Below, one piece after another: positions 1 to 5,224 of a DNA stretch of 7,805 bases. The notes below the pieces were generated by a model. That model saw nothing but the letters and a program-made list of their open reading frames with translations, searched no databases and was not told the DNA's origin. The DNA lies in NCBI GenBank assembly GCA_900553525.1, contig USDZ01000077.1:1-7805 (forward strand). The letters are read 5' to 3'. The stretch comes from an uncultured Oscillospiraceae bacterium. GTDB lineage: Bacteria > Bacillota > Clostridia > Oscillospirales > Acutalibacteraceae. Position 1 is the first letter of the stretch; the number at the start of each line of letters is the position of its first letter. The position numbers were made by a program, and so were the translations under genes.

Positions 1-51
1 GTAAAAAACGGCGCAAAGGTGGATCAATTCCACCTTTGCGCCGTTTTTTAC
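1..51. terminator. Perfect 23-bp inverted repeat, probable bidirectional intrinsic terminator
   Basis: Bases 1-23 are the exact reverse complement of 29-51, with a 5-nt loop (TCAAT). The inner arm GGCGCAAAGGTGGA is GC-rich and each outer arm ends in six A or six T, so a transcript from either side would form a strong hairpin followed by a U-tract. This is the classic form of a shared terminator between converging genes. It would stop the small-gene operon on the minus strand and any plus-strand gene left of the window. It overlaps an open reading frame on the minus strand, which is unusual. The repeat may extend beyond base 1. Confidence 0.8.
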
Positions 52-387
52 CAATAAAAAAGCCAGAAGCAGCAGAAAAAGCTGTTCCGGGTCGTTTCCA
101 AATGCCGACAGCAAACCCGCGTCATCCCGCTTTTCAGCGGGGGAGCTGGCGGCGTTCCGCATAGACTCCGGCTTTGGAGGCGCCGGCTGCCGCGGCATAT
201 GCCGCGCTTTATATTCCGAAAGCGGTTGGAACCCCGATGCATGCATCCATTCCGTTCGATTTTCCGCTAGGCCCTCCGCTGTTCGGCCGCCGTTTTCCTG
301 TGAAAACGATGCTCGCCGTTCCTTCTCACGGAGTTCCCGGACTCGTTGTTCCGCTTCCCTCTGCATTCTCATCATATCGGTTTCCAC
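1..387 (-). CDS. Unrecognised small protein with Leu-rich C-terminus, GTG start, 3' end beyond window
   Basis: This frame is open without a stop from a GTG at 387 to the left edge (129 codons), so the 3' end is missing. The start is chosen because a perfect AGGAGG (complement of 395-400) sits 7 nt upstream; the next in-frame ATGs (375, 372) are too far from it. Residues about 8-26 are a charged, probably helical stretch rich in Arg and Glu. Residues 27-100 are polar and Pro-rich in the middle. Residues 103-113 are almost pure Leu/Phe/Ala/Val, followed by KNGAKVELIHLCAVFY, which suggests a hydrophobic hairpin or membrane-associated tail. It follows the 130-residue protein gene by 35 nt, so the two are probably co-transcribed. 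From memory, clostridial small proteins of unknown role often end in such Leu-rich tails, but I cannot assign a family. Its last 17 codons here coincide with a perfect inverted repeat. A 64-aa ORF in another frame (48-242) has no comparable start signal. Confidence 0.68.
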   Translation of the reverse strand, partial: METDMMRMQREAEQRVRELREKERRASFSQENGGRTAEGLAENRTEWMHASGFQPLSEYKARHMPRQPAPPKPESMRNAASSPAEKRDDAGLLSAFGNDPEQLFLLLLAFLLVKNGAKVELIHLCAVFY

Positions 388-394
388 GCCGTCT

Positions 395-400
395 CCTCCT
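395..400 (-). promoter_or_regulatory. Shine-Dalgarno site that fixes the GTG start at 387
   Basis: The minus strand reads AGGAGG here, inside a longer GGGAGGAGGAG run, 7 nt before GTG at 387. No ATG lies at a suitable distance, so this site supports a GTG start for the leftmost small gene. Confidence 0.7.
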
Positions 401-422
401 CCCTGTTTGGGCAAACGCCGTT

Positions 423-815
423 CTAAAACAGTCCCTTCTCCTGTATAAGCGGGAGAAATTTCATCAGCCGTAAGATCTGGATCGCATCGTCCAGCCGTTT
501 CTCCCTGTCTCCATGCAGATAGGGCCTCAGGGCTTTGAGCAGGGCGGTATTCTCATCGTCTTTGTTCATGTTTCCCAGAAGAGGCGCGAGCTTGAGCAGC
601 ATCGACATGTCCGGCGCTCCGCCGCCAGACGCTGGCGGAGTGGATACGGACGGTTCGGGTGTCTCCGCCGGAGCCGGCGGACCCGGGTTATCGGGGACCG
701 CTCCTTCCGTATGGCTGTCCGAGCCCAGGCCGAGTGCCTCCATCATGTTTCGGATCCGCGCCATTCCGTCGGGGGAACTGAGCAAATCGTTGATTTTTTG
801 ATTCAGGTCATCCAT
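423..815 (-). CDS. Unrecognised 130-residue protein with Pro-rich linker between two helical ends
   Basis: The ATG at 815 has a good AAGGGAG ribosome binding site about 8 nt upstream. Residues 1-30 look helical (LLSSPDGMARIRNMMEALG at 11-29). Residues 31-69 form a flexible Pro/Gly/Ser/Thr-rich linker. Residues 70-130 are a second, mostly helical, Leu-rich region with many charges (LLKLAPLLGNMNKDDENT, then ALLKALRPYL, then a tail ending LPLIQEKGLF). There is no signal peptide, no clear transmembrane segment and no catalytic motif. Together these suggest a small cytoplasmic interaction or scaffold protein. It lies 94 nt after the 83-residue protein gene and 35 nt before the GTG-started gene, all on one strand, which suggests one transcript. 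I recall similar proteins annotated as hypothetical in clostridia, without a function. The gene itself is well supported; its role is unknown. Confidence 0.82.
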   Translation of the reverse strand: MDDLNQKINDLLSSPDGMARIRNMMEALGLGSDSHTEGAVPDNPGPPAPAETPEPSVSTPPASGGGAPDMSMLLKLAPLLGNMNKDDENTALLKALRPYLHGDREKRLDDAIQILRLMKFLPLIQEKGLF

Positions 816-870
816 GTGGATTCACTCCCTTTCCATTCCTCCGGCTACGTTGCGGATTCGGCCAAATCCT

Positions 871-900
871 TTCCGGCGGGAAACAAAGCAGCCGTCGGAA
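871..900. repeat. Intergenic imperfect hairpin between two small genes
   Basis: TTCCGGCGG at 871-879 can pair with CCGTCGGAA at 892-900 (nine pairs, one of them G-U) around a 12-nt loop. No T-tract follows on either strand, so it is not a convincing terminator. It lies in the 94-nt gap between the 83- and 130-residue protein genes and could affect mRNA processing or simply be chance. Confidence 0.3.
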
Positions 901-909
901 AAGAGACCG

Positions 910-1161
910 TTACTTTTGAGAATTCCCCAGGAGCTTGGCAATCGCCTGCTGCGCTTCGGGCGAATTCAAAAGCTGCTCGGCTTTGCCGCGATCGGAAGTA
1001 AGGGCGTTCAGCCGGGCGGCATTTTCCGGATCCAGATGGTTGGCCAGAGCGGACAGGTTTCCCTGACTGACGGTTTTTTCCAGTTCCTCCGGAGTAGTGC
1101 CCAAACGTTTGCTGGCGTAGGCAAGCAGGGCTTTCAGTTGGTCGGGCGTGACTTGACTCAT
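910..1161 (-). CDS. Unrecognised 83-residue helical protein
   Basis: The frame is open further upstream (to 1320), but the start is placed at the ATG at 1161 (MSQVTPDQLKALL). An AAAGGA lies at the right distance from it, whereas the ATG at 1170 directly abuts that site. The upstream codons also overlap the divergent gene and read as unlikely protein. The product is small, soluble and probably all-helical: residues 6-20 (PDQLKALLAYASKRL), 23-32 (TPEELEKTV), 44-55, and a C-terminal helix from about 60 to 79 containing LLNSPEAQQAIAKLLG. That last segment resembles residues 11-29 of the neighbouring 130-residue protein. It is the first gene of the leftward trio and has a sporulation-type promoter candidate just upstream. 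I do not recognise a named family. No catalytic or metal-binding motif is visible. Confidence 0.78.
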   Translation of the reverse strand: MSQVTPDQLKALLAYASKRLGTTPEELEKTVSQGNLSALANHLDPENAARLNALTSDRGKAEQLLNSPEAQQAIAKLLGNSQK

Positions 1162-1191
1162 CGTATTCATCCTTTCCAAGCGGCCTAGTTC

Positions 1192-1220
1192 ATCATATGA
1201 CGGGCTTTCAAAAATTATGT
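1192..1220 (-). promoter_or_regulatory. Candidate sigma-E-like (sporulation) promoter for the small-gene operon
   Basis: On the minus strand ACATAAT (complement of 1214-1220) is followed after 14 nt by CATATGAT (complement of 1192-1199). The sigma-E consensus known from Bacillus is about KMATATT, 13-15 nt, CATACAMT. The -10 matches at 6 of 8 positions, the spacing fits, and the -35 is a weaker match. Transcription would start roughly 20-25 nt before the ATG at 1161, a sensible leader length. No better vegetative promoter was seen in this 97-nt divergent gap. CATATG is itself palindromic, so the match could be chance. Confidence 0.35.
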
Positions 1221-1225
1221 GATCA

Positions 1226-1249
1226 CCGGAGGAAACCTCCGGAGGGAGG
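1226..1249 (+). promoter_or_regulatory. Hairpin abutting the ribosome binding site of the phosphodiesterase gene
   Basis: CCGGAGG (1226-1232) pairs perfectly with CCTCCGG (1236-1242) around an AAA loop. It runs straight into GGAGGGAGG (1241-1249), which ends 9 nt before the ATG at 1259. The CCTCC arm could also pair with the downstream GGAGG, so two alternative folds are possible, one of which would hide the ribosome binding site. A role in translational control is inference only. Confidence 0.4.
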
Positions 1250-1258
1250 CGAAGCGGA

Positions 1259-1732
1259 ATGCGGCGTTTATTGGTCCTCTCGGACAGCCATGGAGATGCG
1301 GCGGCGGTATATCGCGCCATTGTCGCCCAGCCCGAAGCGGATACGGTGCTGCACCTGGGGGATGGGGCCGCCGATCTCGCAGCCGTAGTATCCGCTTTCC
1401 CGCGTCTGACTTTTATTCAGGTGCGGGGAAACGGCGATTATTCAGCAAACGGGTCAATCCCCTACGTCCGGGAGGAATGCTTTGAAGGAAAGCGGTTTTT
1501 CCTGACCCATGGACATCTTTACGGGGTGAAAAGCGACCTGTTCCGTGTGGTCTGTGCGGCCAAAGAACGGGGCGCGGACGTGTTGCTCTATGGCCACACC
1601 CATGTTCCCATGACCGATTATGAGGACGGCCTGTATATCCTCAACCCCGGTTCTCTGCGCAGCGGGACATACGGCGTGGTGGATTTGTCCGGTGCCGGGG
1701 TGGTACTCAACATCATCCGGTGCCGCTCCTGA
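1259..1732 (+). CDS. YfcE/MJ0936-family metallophosphodiesterase
   Basis: This encodes a 157-residue single-domain metallophosphoesterase, a normal length for the YfcE/MJ0936 family of Mn/Ni-dependent phosphodiesterases. All metal-ligand motifs are present in order: D9-x-H11 (SDSHG), GDG with D35 at 34-36, GNGD with N58 at 57-60, H84 (THGH) and GHTH with H113 and H115. The C-terminus has the usual LNPGS turn (residues about 128-132). The third motif is usually GNCD; the Cys-to-Gly change leaves the ligand Asn intact, so activity is expected. Family members cleave model phosphodiesters and their natural substrate is usually unknown. A strong GGAGGGAGG site supports the ATG at 1259. The gene stands alone on the plus strand, divergent from the small-gene trio (97 nt between starts) and convergent with the acetyltransferase gene. 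It is cytosolic, with no signal peptide. Confidence 0.93.
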   Translation: MRRLLVLSDSHGDAAAVYRAIVAQPEADTVLHLGDGAADLAAVVSAFPRLTFIQVRGNGDYSANGSIPYVREECFEGKRFFLTHGHLYGVKSDLFRVVCAAKERGADVLLYGHTHVPMTDYEDGLYILNPGSLRSGTYGVVDLSGAGVVLNIIRCRS

Positions 1733-1817
1733 TTCGCCTTCTACCCTCCATTATATGCATCGATGCGGGCCATCGTGCCTGCTTGTGACCGCCGGAGGGA
1801 TGACATCTCGACGGGAA

Positions 1818-1836
1818 AGGAAAACCGGTTTTTCCT
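1818..1836. repeat. Short AT-rich inverted repeat between convergent genes
   Basis: AGGAAAA (1818-1824) pairs with TTTTCCT (1830-1836) around a 5-nt loop (CCGGT). No T-tract follows it, so it is a poor terminator candidate. It lies in the 210-nt gap between the convergent phosphodiesterase and acetyltransferase genes. Confidence 0.25.
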
Positions 1837-1890
1837 CCGCCGACCTCGTCGGGAGAAGGGACGGATAAAACGGGTAGACAAAATACGATA

Positions 1891-1930
1891 AAAAAAGACG
1901 GACGATCGGCTTTCGCAGATGGTCCGTCTT
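1891..1930 (-). terminator. Intrinsic terminator for the acetyltransferase gene
   Basis: On the minus strand AAGACGGAC (complement of 1922-1930) pairs with GTCCGTCTT (complement of 1895-1903), and three further pairs lie inside a single mismatch. On that strand the 3' arm runs into a tract of six T (complement of 1891-1896). The hairpin starts 13 nt after the acetyltransferase stop codon. On the plus strand the hairpin is followed by TCTTCTTTAA, so it may also stop the phosphodiesterase transcript, less efficiently. Confidence 0.8.
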
Positions 1931-1942
1931 CTTTAACTGAAT

Positions 1943-2527
1943 CTATCGGTTGTCCCTAACGACGCGGCAGGGGTTTCCATACGCGATCTTATCGCTTGGA
2001 ATATCTTTTGTAACGACGCTCCCCGCGCCGATCACCACGTTGTCGCCTATTGTAATGCCCGGCATGAGAATGGCTCCACCGCCAATCCAGACATTGTTTC
2101 CTATCGTGACCGGCGCCGTTTGAGTTTTACAAAATTCAAACGAACCGTCGTCTTTGGGTTCTCCAAATCGGTCAACGGCATTTGTCGGATGAAAAGCCGT
2201 ATATATCTGCACGTTTGGAGCAATGAGGGCGTTGTTCCCGATGCGGATAACATTATCATCTAGGAACGTACAGTTCATATTTACTTCACAATTATTGCCG
2301 AAATAAATATTCTTTCCATAGTCAACAAAGAACGGCGCCGTTATCCACAGATTGTCGCCTTTTCCTCCCAACAATTCGCGCAAAATATTTTCTTTTCCTG
2401 CTGCGTCTGCGGAACTGGCGTTATTGTACATTCTTATCAAATCTTTTGCCCGGTGCCATTGGGCCAAAAGCTCCTCATCCCCGCAGTCATATAACTGACC
2501 CGACAGCATCTTTTCTCTTTCGGTCAT
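1943..2527 (-). CDS. Sugar O-acetyltransferase, maltose/galactoside acetyltransferase type (hexapeptide repeat)
   Basis: This encodes a 194-residue acetyl-CoA-dependent O-acetyltransferase of the LacA/Maa group. The start at 2527 is chosen for an AGGAG site 9 nt upstream and because MTEREKMLSGQLYD is the typical beginning; the frame upstream of it (to 2647) reads as non-protein. Residues about 1-55 match the N-terminal Mac domain. From about residue 58 onward there is a left-handed beta-helix of hexapeptide repeats (IGNNALIAPNVQI, IGNNVWIGGGAILMPGITIG). The catalytic histidine is H113 in TAFHPTNAVDR. The end, GNPCRVVR at 184-191, is a hallmark of the group. It would act in the cytosol as a trimer on a sugar or sugar-like hydroxyl; the natural acceptor is not predictable. 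The gene is clearly more AT-rich than its neighbours (37-40% GC in the two 60-base lines at 2281-2400, against 68% in 4141-4200), which suggests acquisition by transfer. It is a single-gene unit with its own terminator. Confidence 0.93.
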   Translation of the reverse strand: MTEREKMLSGQLYDCGDEELLAQWHRAKDLIRMYNNASSADAAGKENILRELLGGKGDNLWITAPFFVDYGKNIYFGNNCEVNMNCTFLDDNVIRIGNNALIAPNVQIYTAFHPTNAVDRFGEPKDDGSFEFCKTQTAPVTIGNNVWIGGGAILMPGITIGDNVVIGAGSVVTKDIPSDKIAYGNPCRVVRDNR

Positions 2528-2654
2528 GCACACCATCTCCTCTGGTTCCGCCCCACCGCTGTCATGCTGCCTTTTTGCGCCATCTGGGGCGGACCCCCTT
2601 CGCCGACCCGCTCGGCCGTCTATAAAAGCCGTTCGGCCGACGGTCATCGGGCAA

Positions 2655-2687
2655 TACAGAGAAAACGGCTATGCCGTTTTCTCTGTA
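2655..2687. repeat. Perfect 15-bp palindromic hairpin with 3-nt loop
   Basis: Bases 2655-2669 are the exact reverse complement of 2673-2687, with TAT as loop; the arm is TACAGAGAAAACGGC. Because of the symmetry both strands read almost the same, and one frame on each strand gives a peptide like YRENG-x-AVFSV. The T-tract is inside the arm rather than after it, so it is not a textbook terminator, although it may end the upstream ior operon on the minus strand. It has the look of a dispersed palindromic repeat, but no second copy is in this window. The rest of the 263-nt gap at 2528-2790 contains no supported gene. Confidence 0.7.
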
Positions 2688-2688
2688 A

Positions 2689-2712
2689 ACACGCCCAAGG
2701 ATAAAGGCGTGT
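2689..2712. repeat. Second hairpin adjoining the palindrome, possible operon terminator
   Basis: ACACGCC (2689-2695) pairs with GGCGTGT (2706-2712) around a 10-nt loop. On the minus strand it is followed by TTT and then directly by the 15-bp palindrome. It lies about 80 nt after the stop of the ACT-domain gene. The tandem hairpins could together end the ior-paaK operon, but the T-tract is short. Confidence 0.4.
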
Positions 2713-2790
2713 CCGCGTGCCGTATATCTTGGTGCGAGGGATTGGATTTTGGCGTCTTTCAGCCGGCATGGGGGGTGCATCCGCGCGGGA

Positions 2791-3219
2791 TTACATGGTA
2801 TAAACCTTGTCCTCACCCAGAAGCTGGATGCCGTTTTTTTCGAGAGCCTCGACCGCTGCCTCGGTGTTTTCCACCCGCAGAATGACACAGGCGCGCCCTT
2901 CATCCCGGGAGATAAACGCGTACATATACTCGATATCGATCGAAGCATCGGCGAGTGCCCGCATCGCGGCGGCAAAGCCGCCGGGCCGGTCCGGAATTCC
3001 GACGGCGATGACGCCGGTCAAGGACACGGTCAGGCCCGCCTCCCGCAAAATCCGTTCGGCTTCGTCGGGCTTATCCACAATCAGGCGGAGAATCCCGAAA
3101 TTGGTCGTGTCTGCGACCGACAGGGCGCGGATGTCGATACCCGCGTCTGCCAAAACGGCGGTGATTTCCGCCAGGCGGCCGGCTTTGTTCTCCACAAAAA
3201 TCGATAATTGTTTGATCAT
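2791..3219 (-). CDS. Double ACT-domain protein, probable amino-acid sensor of the ior-paaK operon
   Basis: This encodes a 142-residue protein made of two tandem ACT domains and nothing else. ACT-1 covers about residues 3-73, with the ligand-loop segment ENKAGRLAEIT at 10-20. ACT-2 covers about 74-141, with DRPGGFAAAM at 77-86. ACT domains bind amino acids at dimer interfaces and control enzymes or regulators. The start at 3219 is chosen for a GGGAGG site about 10 nt upstream and because MIKQLSIFVENK is the natural domain start; the frame extends to 3261 without support. It is the last gene of the operon, 85 nt after paaK-1. Stand-alone ACT proteins of this type commonly sit beside paaK and ior genes in anaerobes. 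A role in sensing aromatic amino acids is inferred from context. There is no DNA-binding or catalytic domain, so it probably acts by binding a partner. Confidence 0.88.
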   Translation of the reverse strand: MIKQLSIFVENKAGRLAEITAVLADAGIDIRALSVADTTNFGILRLIVDKPDEAERILREAGLTVSLTGVIAVGIPDRPGGFAAAMRALADASIDIEYMYAFISRDEGRACVILRVENTEAAVEALEKNGIQLLGEDKVYTM

Positions 3220-3275
3220 GGTCCGTGACCCTCCCTTATATTTGTTTGGGATCGTGAACAATCACCGTGGGGCTT

Positions 3276-3292
3276 CCGGCTTTTTGAGCCGG
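3276..3292. repeat. Small hairpin between paaK-1 and the ACT gene
   Basis: CCGGCT (3276-3281) pairs perfectly with AGCCGG (3287-3292) around a 5-nt loop, with possible extra G-U pairs. It sits within the 85-nt gap separating the ACT gene from paaK-1. Without a T-tract it is not a terminator. It could influence the relative expression of the last gene or may be incidental. Confidence 0.35.
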
Positions 3293-3304
3293 GGCACATG
3301 AAGG

Positions 3305-4606
3305 TTACGTATAGGCTCGTTTGTCGATAACCCGTTTGGCTTTTCCTTCCGACCGGGGCAGAGATCCCGGTTCCATCAGCCGGACCCGGGCGTGGACGTT
3401 GAGTGTGCTTTGCAGCGCGGCCTCGATCCGTTTCTCGGTGGATTCGAGATCCCGGACCGTATCGGAGAACAGGGAAGCATTCATCTCCACCTGGACCTCC
3501 ATGGTGTCGAGATTGTTCTTCCGGTCTACCAGGATCAGATAATTGGGATCCATCCCGAGTTCGAGCAGCACATGCTCGACCTGGGACGGGAAAACATTGA
3601 CACCCCGAATGATGAGCATGTCGTCGCTGCGGCCGCGGGGCTTGGTCATACGGACAGTGGTCCGTCCGCAGGCGCAGGGCTCGTGATAGAGGGCGCAGAT
3701 GTCCCGGGTACGATACCGGACCAGGGGCAGAGCCTCCTTGCCGATGCAGGTGAAGACCAGTTCCCCATATTCTCCATCGGGCAGGGGCTGGAGAGTGTCG
3801 GGATCGATGACCTCGGGATAGAAATAATCCTCGCAGACGTGCAGACCGTTTTGCAGTTCACAGTCGTAAGCGACGCCCGGCCCCGCGATCTCGGACAAGC
3901 CGTAGATGTCGTAGGCACGGATGTCGAGGAGCCGCTCGATCTCCCGGCGCATATTGTCGGTCCAGGGTTCGGCCCCGAACAAACCGCCCCGCAGCTTCAG
4001 GGTGTGGGGATCGATCCCCATGTCCCGGACCGTCTCGCCGATGAACATGGCATAGGACGGGGTGCAGCAAAGGAAATTGGAGCCGAAATCCTGCAAAATC
4101 TGGACCTGCCGTTTGGTGTTGCCCGAGGAGACAGGCAGGGCCGTAGCGCCCATGTGTTCCGCACCGTAATGCAGGCCGAGGCCGCCGGTGAACAGGCCGT
4201 ACCCATAGGAGACGTGGATAATGTCGTTCCGGGTGGCCCCGGCGGCATTCAGGGCCCGGGCCGCGCCCTCCGCCCAGACGTCAATATCGTGCCGGGTATA
4301 GCCCACCACCGTCTGTTTGCCGGTGGTGCCGGAGGAAGCGTGAATCCGCACCAGTTCGCTCTGAGGGACCGCAAACAGCCCGAAGGGATAGTTGTCCCGC
4401 AGATCGTTTTTCACCGTGAAGGGCAGCTTCGTGATGTCGTCGATGGAATGGATATCGCCGGGGGTAAGGCCCATCTCATCGAATTTCCGCTTATAAAACG
4501 GCACATGATCATAGGCATTGCGGACCATGCGAATCAGACGGGCGGACTGAACCGCATGAAGGTAATCTCGGGAGGCGCATTCCACCTCCGGCTGGTAAAC
4601 GGGCAT
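3305..4606 (-). CDS. paaK: Phenylacetate-CoA ligase family protein (aryl-acetate:CoA ligase, AMP-forming), copy 1
   Basis: This encodes 433 residues, the full usual length of PaaK-type adenylate-forming ligases. They activate phenylacetate or related aryl acetates with ATP to an acyl-AMP and then form the CoA thioester in the cytosol. Motifs in order are the P-loop SSGTTGK (91-97), GAEPW (211-215), YGLSE (235-239), RYRTRD (297-302), the conserved PCACGRTT (310-317), the hinge region GRSDDMLIIRGVNVFPSQVE (325-344), and a C-terminal Lys in SEGKAKRV (K422 or K424) suited to the adenylation step. The ATG at 4606 follows an AGGAGAGG site. The gene lies 24 nt after iorB and 85 nt before the ACT gene. 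A related second copy lies at the other end of the operon. The aryl substrate (phenyl-, indolyl- or hydroxyphenyl-acetate) cannot be read from the sequence. Confidence 0.94.
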   Translation of the reverse strand: MPVYQPEVECASRDYLHAVQSARLIRMVRNAYDHVPFYKRKFDEMGLTPGDIHSIDDITKLPFTVKNDLRDNYPFGLFAVPQSELVRIHASSGTTGKQTVVGYTRHDIDVWAEGAARALNAAGATRNDIIHVSYGYGLFTGGLGLHYGAEHMGATALPVSSGNTKRQVQILQDFGSNFLCCTPSYAMFIGETVRDMGIDPHTLKLRGGLFGAEPWTDNMRREIERLLDIRAYDIYGLSEIAGPGVAYDCELQNGLHVCEDYFYPEVIDPDTLQPLPDGEYGELVFTCIGKEALPLVRYRTRDICALYHEPCACGRTTVRMTKPRGRSDDMLIIRGVNVFPSQVEHVLLELGMDPNYLILVDRKNNLDTMEVQVEMNASLFSDTVRDLESTEKRIEAALQSTLNVHARVRLMEPGSLPRSEGKAKRVIDKRAYT

Positions 4607-4630
4607 GACGATCCTCTCCTTTATCGGCTT

Positions 4631-5224
4631 TTACCCGGCATTGTAGCCAAGGCGGAAGGCTTGTTCATTAACCGCGACGGTCCGAGGGGGCACGGTTGTG
4701 CGCAAAACATCCAGCCACACATCCGGCTCAAAGCCCAGATACCGCGCGGCGACGCCCAGCAGCACGACGTTGACCGACCGGACGGAACCGGCCTCCAGGG
4801 CCATGGAGAGGGCGTCAACCCCCACCACATTTACCCCTTTGTCCCGAATCTTGGGCAGAATATCCTCGGGATAGACGGCCTTCCCCATGATAACCGGCAT
4901 GGGGTCGATCCGCTGGGTGTTGGCGATGAGGACCCCGCCCGGTTTCAGATAAGGCAGCCAGCGGGCGGCTTCAAGCTGTTCGAACGCCAGCAGAAGATGC
5001 GCCTCTCCCTTTTCGATCAAGGAGGAGTGTACCTTGTCGCCATAGCGGACATAGGTGACAACCGATCCCCCCCGCTGGGACATACCGTGAACCTCGCTGA
5101 CCTTGACATCGTATCCTTCACCGATGAAGGCTTTGCCCATGAGCTTACTGGCCAGCAGGGTACCCTGACCACCGACACCGGCAATCAAGATGTTTTTAAC
5201 GTTGTTTTCCGTCATTCCGCTCAT
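4631..5224 (-). CDS. iorB: Indolepyruvate ferredoxin oxidoreductase, beta subunit
   Basis: This encodes a 197-residue subunit of the POR-gamma (pyruvate/ketoisovalerate oxidoreductase catalytic) fold. It pairs with IorA to convert aryl pyruvates plus CoA to aryl-acetyl-CoA, CO2 and reduced ferredoxin, reversibly. The N-terminal nucleotide/CoA-type loop GVGGQG is at residues 16-21 and the family segment SEVHGMSQRGGSV at 43-55. The length is normal for IorB. The start at 5224 is chosen because its ATG overlaps the iorA stop as ATGA and follows a strong AAAGGAGG site; a second ATG three codons later lacks a site. The 4-nt overlap indicates translational coupling and fixed subunit ratio. The frame is open to 5356, but that part is an out-of-frame reading of the iorA ferredoxin domain. 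The enzyme is cytosolic and oxygen-sensitive. Confidence 0.94.
   Translation of the reverse strand: MSGMTENNVKNILIAGVGGQGTLLASKLMGKAFIGEGYDVKVSEVHGMSQRGGSVVTYVRYGDKVHSSLIEKGEAHLLLAFEQLEAARWLPYLKPGGVLIANTQRIDPMPVIMGKAVYPEDILPKIRDKGVNVVGVDALSMALEAGSVRSVNVVLLGVAARYLGFEPDVWLDVLRTTVPPRTVAVNEQAFRLGYNAG

Noticed and set aside
48..242. 64-residue ORF on the minus strand ending in FFCCFWLFYW
   Set aside because: It lacks a ribosome binding site and overlaps a longer open frame with a perfect AGGAGG 7 nt before a GTG. Its composition is typical of a shadow frame.
1162..1320. N-terminal extension of the 83-residue protein (to an ATG at 1320)
   Set aside because: It would overlap the divergent phosphodiesterase gene and its ribosome binding site. 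The internal ATG at 1161 has a well-placed AAAGGA, and the extension reads as random sequence.
2655..2712. CRISPR or short repeat array
   Set aside because: There are only two unlike hairpins next to each other. No repeat unit recurs with spacers anywhere in the window.
2562..2975. 137-residue minus-strand ORF spanning the intergenic palindrome
   Set aside because: It overlaps the well-supported ACT gene in another frame, and part of it is simply the translation of the palindrome. No domain or start signal.
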